This document shows, in pieces, positions 23,371 through 64,000 of a stretch of DNA of 64,000 nt. Under the pieces are notes generated by a model. The model did no database searches. It had not been told where the DNA came from and saw only the letters and a program-made list of their open reading frames with translations. Within the stretch, counting starts at the first letter, position 1, and the number at the start of each line of letters is the position of its first letter. Made by a program: the position numbers and the translations under genes. The stretch is from Aporrectodea caliginosa (taxonomy: Eukaryota > Annelida > Clitellata > Crassiclitellata > Lumbricidae), in assembly GCA_020284085.1 (NCBI GenBank), contig JACEVL010000031.1:670959-734958 (forward strand). The letters run 5' to 3'.

Positions 23371-23494
23371 CTTTGGCTCCGCTGCGTTTATTGGTCTTTC
23401 TGCCTCTAATACTCACAAACTCCAGTCTATTCTTGTTGCAGCTGCTTGGCTTATAGGCGACATCTCAACGTTTGCTCATAATTATATCAGGCTA

Positions 23495-23905
23495 TATTCG
23501 GGATACCCTTCACTGGCTCGCTATCCAACAGCGGATAAACTTCAAAATCGTTTCCCTCATGCGTAACTGCCTTTTTGGGGGTGGCCCCATTCTACCTAAG
23601 GTCCTTTTGCACCTTTGTCTCCTCATCACATGCGAGGGACTCTTTGCGATCGGATCGACCCGTGGCCTTGTGGTTGTCTCTCGCATGCGCTCTGCAACGG
23701 CCCACTCTAGGTGCTTTGCCCGTGTTGGTCCATCAGCTTGGAACTCTCTTCCCCAATCTCTTCGCCTTGAGTTACTAGCCCTCTAACCTTCCCAGTTCCG
23801 GAGACACCTTAAGACTTTCCTGTTCCTTGACGCAGGCACTGACGCAGGTCGAGAGCGCTGCTGATTTCTGAGCGGAGCTATATAAATGTTCGGTTACAAT
23901 TACAA
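23495..23905 (+). pseudogene. Second RT C-terminus fragment with 3' end
   Basis: Shows LHWLAIQQRINFKIVS and RVGPSAWNSLPQSLRLE, then GGTCGAGAGCGCTGCTGATTT and GGAGCTATATAAATGTTCGG. The same 3' end recurs at 49740-49815, so it is a separate family from the (GAAT)n one. Confidence 0.6.
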
Positions 23906-25299
23906 ATTACAATAAGCATCTGCAGATGGAAATACCTGGCGTCTTCTGTTTGTTCTTTACTCGAAAGCTGACTTTCTGGAAACGTGGTCTTCTGGCTGTG
24001 TGTCGCCTTTGTAACGATCTTTGCATTGCTGTAATCTGGTCTAAGCTAAAGACTTCTAAAGCGCCGTTATCATAAAGCACATGGAATCAATGGAGAGTTT
24101 ATGTCGTAATATTACATTTTGTTTATAGCTGAACCTTAAAGATATAGAAAATCTGCTTCATTTTGTGAAAACAACAGTGATTCTTTGCACAGGAAAGGAT
24201 TCCATACACACCTTTCTGTCGATCGTAAACTGCACTCCAGTTCAAGGTACTATTTTTGACTGTCCCTACAGGGGAAAGACCTACATTGGGAGCCTGGGAG
24301 GTGTCGAAATGCATGGGTCAAAGATAGTAGCCTACGTAGCAGTGGAGAGAACGTCTCCTACCAATCTCAACTTAGGTATTTCTTATAAACTGCGTCCTTC
24401 TGACTCCTGTTCTTTCCGTAAATTGAATTTGTAATGCTTTACGCAACAAAGATCCAGTCTTCTTAGGCCCTATAGGCTAGGCCTACTTTAACAGCTGCAA
24501 TATTGGCCCAATTATATACAGTATAATTATGCTATTTACCTGCCTCACACGACTACCTTTGCGAGTTTTCTTCTGGAGTATGAATGATCTCTGCATTGTT
24601 TAGCTCTGAAACAATTGAATGAAAATTGCTTACATAATTTTTTATGAAACAATGCAAAATGAATGAATGAATAATAATATTATGATATTAACGTGCCAGA
24701 CGTCAATGCTTACTTGTGGGCCTATGCATGTTTGCATCTATAGGGGCCTACAGGCCCTATGCATAATAGCTGCCGCATATAGGTCTTGATTGCTTTTCCT
24801 TCGTATTGCCCAATTTATTTAGGCGAATAGCTTATTGAATTTTAATTATTAATTTAATACTATCGTGGCAGAAGATCTGCTATTATCATCGAAATAAGCC
24901 ATAGTTAACATGTAGGTCTAGGCCTATTAAATTGACGGGGGCGGGGTCTGATGGCAGCCCGGTGGGATCCCGGCTGGCTCCGTTGCCTCGATAGGGCTGG
25001 CAAACTGTTCCATCTTTGGAATTTAAGTAGCCGAGCGGCTGTGTCAACTTGAGAGTTACGAATTAAACGAATATGGTATTGTAAAAAATCCAGTAGGCCT
25101 AGTAATCTCTAGAAAGTCGTCAGTTTTACTCACGCGTCCTGCCGGCTCGCTGACTTTGAAATATTTCTATAACAAAGCTTCAAATACTTTTAAATATCGA
25201 TCCAAATGTCGATATTCTTGTTTCTGAACATCAGTAACAGTGTTTTGTCGTTTCTGCTTGAAATACGCCGAAATCTAAAATCGAGCGTTACCATAGCAA

Positions 25300-25450
25300 A
25301 AGATTTGACGTCATCAGTAGGGCCTACCCTTTGTTTAACAAGATAACGTCATCAATCATTATCCAATCACGGGACTGATGTTGATCACGTGCATTTTGTG
25401 TCCAATCGTTTTCTAGTATGATAGATTTCCGGGCGTCTGCTTTGGCGCTA
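25300..25450. promoter_or_regulatory. Promoter-like motif cluster
   Basis: Within 150 bp lie a full CRE palindrome TGACGTCA (near 25307), another ACGTCATC, two CCAAT boxes, an E-box CACGTG and TTTCCGGG. No coding exon follows on either strand, and part of the text resembles the stretch near 21440. It may be a promoter of a non-coding transcript or a repeat. Confidence 0.25.
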
Positions 25451-25782
25451 GTTACCCACGTTAATGAAATTCAGTAGATCTCAGTATTGTAAGCTAAGCA
25501 AGCTTCAGCCTAATTGAAATTAATTAATTTTTCTACTAAGGAATGCCAAATACAATGCCATGTACGCCTACCTCTACGTAACAGCTTAAGGAGACGAGCG
25601 TTGTCAAATCTGTGAGGTCATTGAGTGTGCGTTGTTTTATTAATAATTTGAGTTATAGAAAGTAGCCTAATAGCAATGAAATCAGGATAATTAAATCCCT
25701 TTAGGCCGTACAAATTTATGGAGTTCTTTGCATGTGCATTATGATTCATAAATAATAAATAATTTAAGTTGTATAATGTATA

Positions 25783-25848
25783 CTGCAATGGCAATTAAAC
25801 TAGGTTAATTACAGACTGCAATGGCAATTAAACTAGGTTAATTACAGC
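25783..25848. repeat. 33-bp tandem duplication
   Basis: CTGCAATGGCAATTAAACTA and the bases after it occur twice head to tail with almost no difference, so the duplication is recent. Confidence 0.85.
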
Positions 25849-25975
25849 CGTTTAATAGGCCTATAGGCCATACGGTCCATAGTCCATAGGTCTACCCTAT
25901 TTGAAATTTGTCTTGAGTTTGTAGGCTATAGATCCCACTCATCCCAGTCGTATTTGACAGTGTTGGGCGTGTGAT

Positions 25976-26013
25976 ATTTTATCTGACAACTTCTGTAGGT
26001 TGTCAGATAAAAT
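25976..26013. repeat. Perfect hairpin, 15-bp arms
   Basis: ATTTTATCTGACAAC and its exact reverse complement GTTGTCAGATAAAAT are separated by about eight bases. Confidence 0.8.
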
Positions 26014-26489
26014 TACTAAACCAATTGCTAATTGCCTTTTGGTGTACAATCAATATAGTCTCTCATTGATCTCTAGACACTTATCAGTTACCACAAAACC
26101 CTTAAACCACAGCAATGAAAATATTGGGGTAAAACGGTCACTGTGGCCATTGTTTAACAATCAAGTCACATACCACAAGCAATGTTTATTTATTTTAAAT
26201 GCAAATAATGCTACGAATAAAAATAAGCAGTAAAAGTAGACATAATATTACACATAACATTAATATGCACATTTTAAACAAAAGAACACAAACATTTCAC
26301 ACAAGTTAATCTCACGGCCAGTAACTTAATTAGCTACTGAAACTAATCTGTTGCATCACATTTGTCTTGATTCTTTTATTTCTATACAATTACAATTCGT
26401 AATTTCATCCTGACACATGTTACAAAATCTCAAATTCTATTAATTAATACATTAGGCAGATCAAAACCTTATTACGTATCTGCTGGCAA

Positions 26490-26735
26490 GTGCACACCTT
26501 CCTTAGTCCTTCCCTTGCAGGTCTGCAAATCGGGCATTGCAGCTTCTCCATTTGTCTCTGGCCATCGACAGTCTTCCGGCCTCATCTCTGAGCACCTCCT
26601 CAAGTCGTCTCTGATGGTCTCCGAAAGAATCGTGGTCTTCCCCTTCTCTTTTGCCCTTCACGGCTCCAGATCATTACTTGATTGGCTCTTCTCTCCTGGT
26701 CCATATGTACCACATATGTCCCATCCATTTTAATC
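26490..26735 (-). pseudogene. Non-LTR reverse-transcriptase remnant
   Basis: The minus strand gives a KRRGRPR motif, then a frame change, then DDLRRCSEMRPEDCRWPETN, typical of the domain after RT in RTE/L1-like elements. Confidence 0.5.
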
Positions 26736-27140
26736 ATCCCTATCTGATAGTATTCTGTATAGTCTCCTTCTTCCCTCTCTTGGTTTAATCTGATATATTA
26801 CACAAATCCTGTATAGTACAATGTGGATTCAGACTTACCATAGATGTGAAAAAGGAAAATAATTTAGGTAGAGTACTGCTGTAATAAAACTAGACTTTAA
26901 TAGAGCATTACATGTATAAGGAAGGTTTGGACTATTTTAGATGAAACATAATTATGTTTCATAGTGCCTGCTAAGCCGTTAGCACATCGGCTTTTCTAAT
27001 CTGCGACACATGGCTCGAATACCCAGCTGATATCAACATACATGTAGATCGCATTATTAAACAGTACATAACCTTGAAAGCTATTGTCTTTGATATGAAT
27101 GCTTTGTAAAACCCAATAAACTTTTGGATGAAATAACATG

Positions 27141-63756
<36,616 letters not shown>

Positions 63757-64000
63757 CTACGAAACAGAAGAAGAACAGTCCCTTAAGCAATAGTCCTAAG
63801 GCAGCCATGGATACGAAGTGTTAGCGACTTCATTTTCGTAGCCCGGCGCATTGGATAACACGCTGGCATAAGACCGAGAGGTACCGAGATCGAGATCCGT
63901 AGGCGGACATGCTTCATATTCGTGTAGCTGTCTCTGTTAGTAGTTAAGATTTATGTCTTCTGTCATTTGTGTTCTTGTGAATTGTTTCAATTGCATCTAA
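63757..64000 (-). other. Notch intron, cut by the window end
   Basis: Contains a tRNA-like stretch at 63842-63900 (GGCGCATTGGATAACACGCT then GAGATCGAGATCC), possibly another SINE head. No exon seen. Confidence 0.5.

Larger units (their letters stand above)
19496..27140. other. Intergenic region between the convergent filament and Notch genes
   Basis: No convincing protein gene. It contains (CGT)n and (CAT)n runs near 20373-20420, clustered ACGAATATT motifs at 21190-21530, the 240-bp array at 21690-22650, two retrotransposon tails at 23085-23905, a motif-rich stretch at 25300-25450, a hairpin at 25976-26013 and an RT remnant at 26490-26735. Confidence 0.65.

Overview
The window is animal nuclear DNA. 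It carries two intron-rich protein genes arranged tail to tail, the 5' end of a third gene at the left edge, and many mobile-element remnants and simple repeats. The best evidence for the lineage is the intermediate-filament gene. It encodes a cytoplasmic filament protein with a lamin-length coil 1B (about 141 residues between the linker and the end of coil 1B) and a lamin-type tail domain but no CaaX box. By family knowledge this is the protostome design; chordate cytoplasmic filaments have the shorter coil 1B. Introns of 0.3 to 5.5 kb, abundant tRNA-derived SINE copies and (GAAT)n-tailed retrotransposon ends fit a spiralian (mollusc, annelid or brachiopod-like) genome. The species cannot be named from the sequence.

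Layout. 1-419 (minus): start of an unrecognised protein that runs off the left edge. 420-5411: intergenic, with a (CT)n tract, a reverse-transcriptase remnant and a MITE-like element. 5412-19345 (plus): intermediate-filament gene; 12 exons join in phase to give 621 residues. 19346-27140: intergenic, with a degenerate tandem array of about 240 bp units, retrotransposon tails and a promoter-like motif cluster. 27141-63756 (minus): a Notch receptor gene lacking its 5' end. Twenty-five exons join in phase to a stop and encode roughly 2,100 residues: about 27 EGF repeats (by alignment from memory starting at the equivalent of vertebrate EGF8), three LNR modules, the heterodimerisation region, a transmembrane helix, a RAM-like segment, seven ankyrin repeats and a C-terminal tail. 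Signal peptide and first EGF repeats must lie beyond base 64000.

The Notch introns hold most of the unusual structure. One intron carries a deleted Ty3/gypsy-type LTR element and two hAT-type MITEs, each still bounded by its own target-site duplication. Another carries three tandem copies of a unit of about 420 bp with CCAAT boxes and an NF-kB-like palindrome. A third holds elements whose ends are tandem arrays of GGACATTATCCCCC; the clearest copy has a 9 to 11 bp flanking duplication. This last family is the best candidate for something undescribed. One Notch intron appears to use a GC-AG donor located beside a tetranucleotide tract.

The two main genes are functionally unrelated (cytoskeleton and cell-cell signalling) and nothing suggests shared regulation. 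Exon boundaries were set by hand from splice consensus, reading phase and family similarity; no alignment or transcript data were available.
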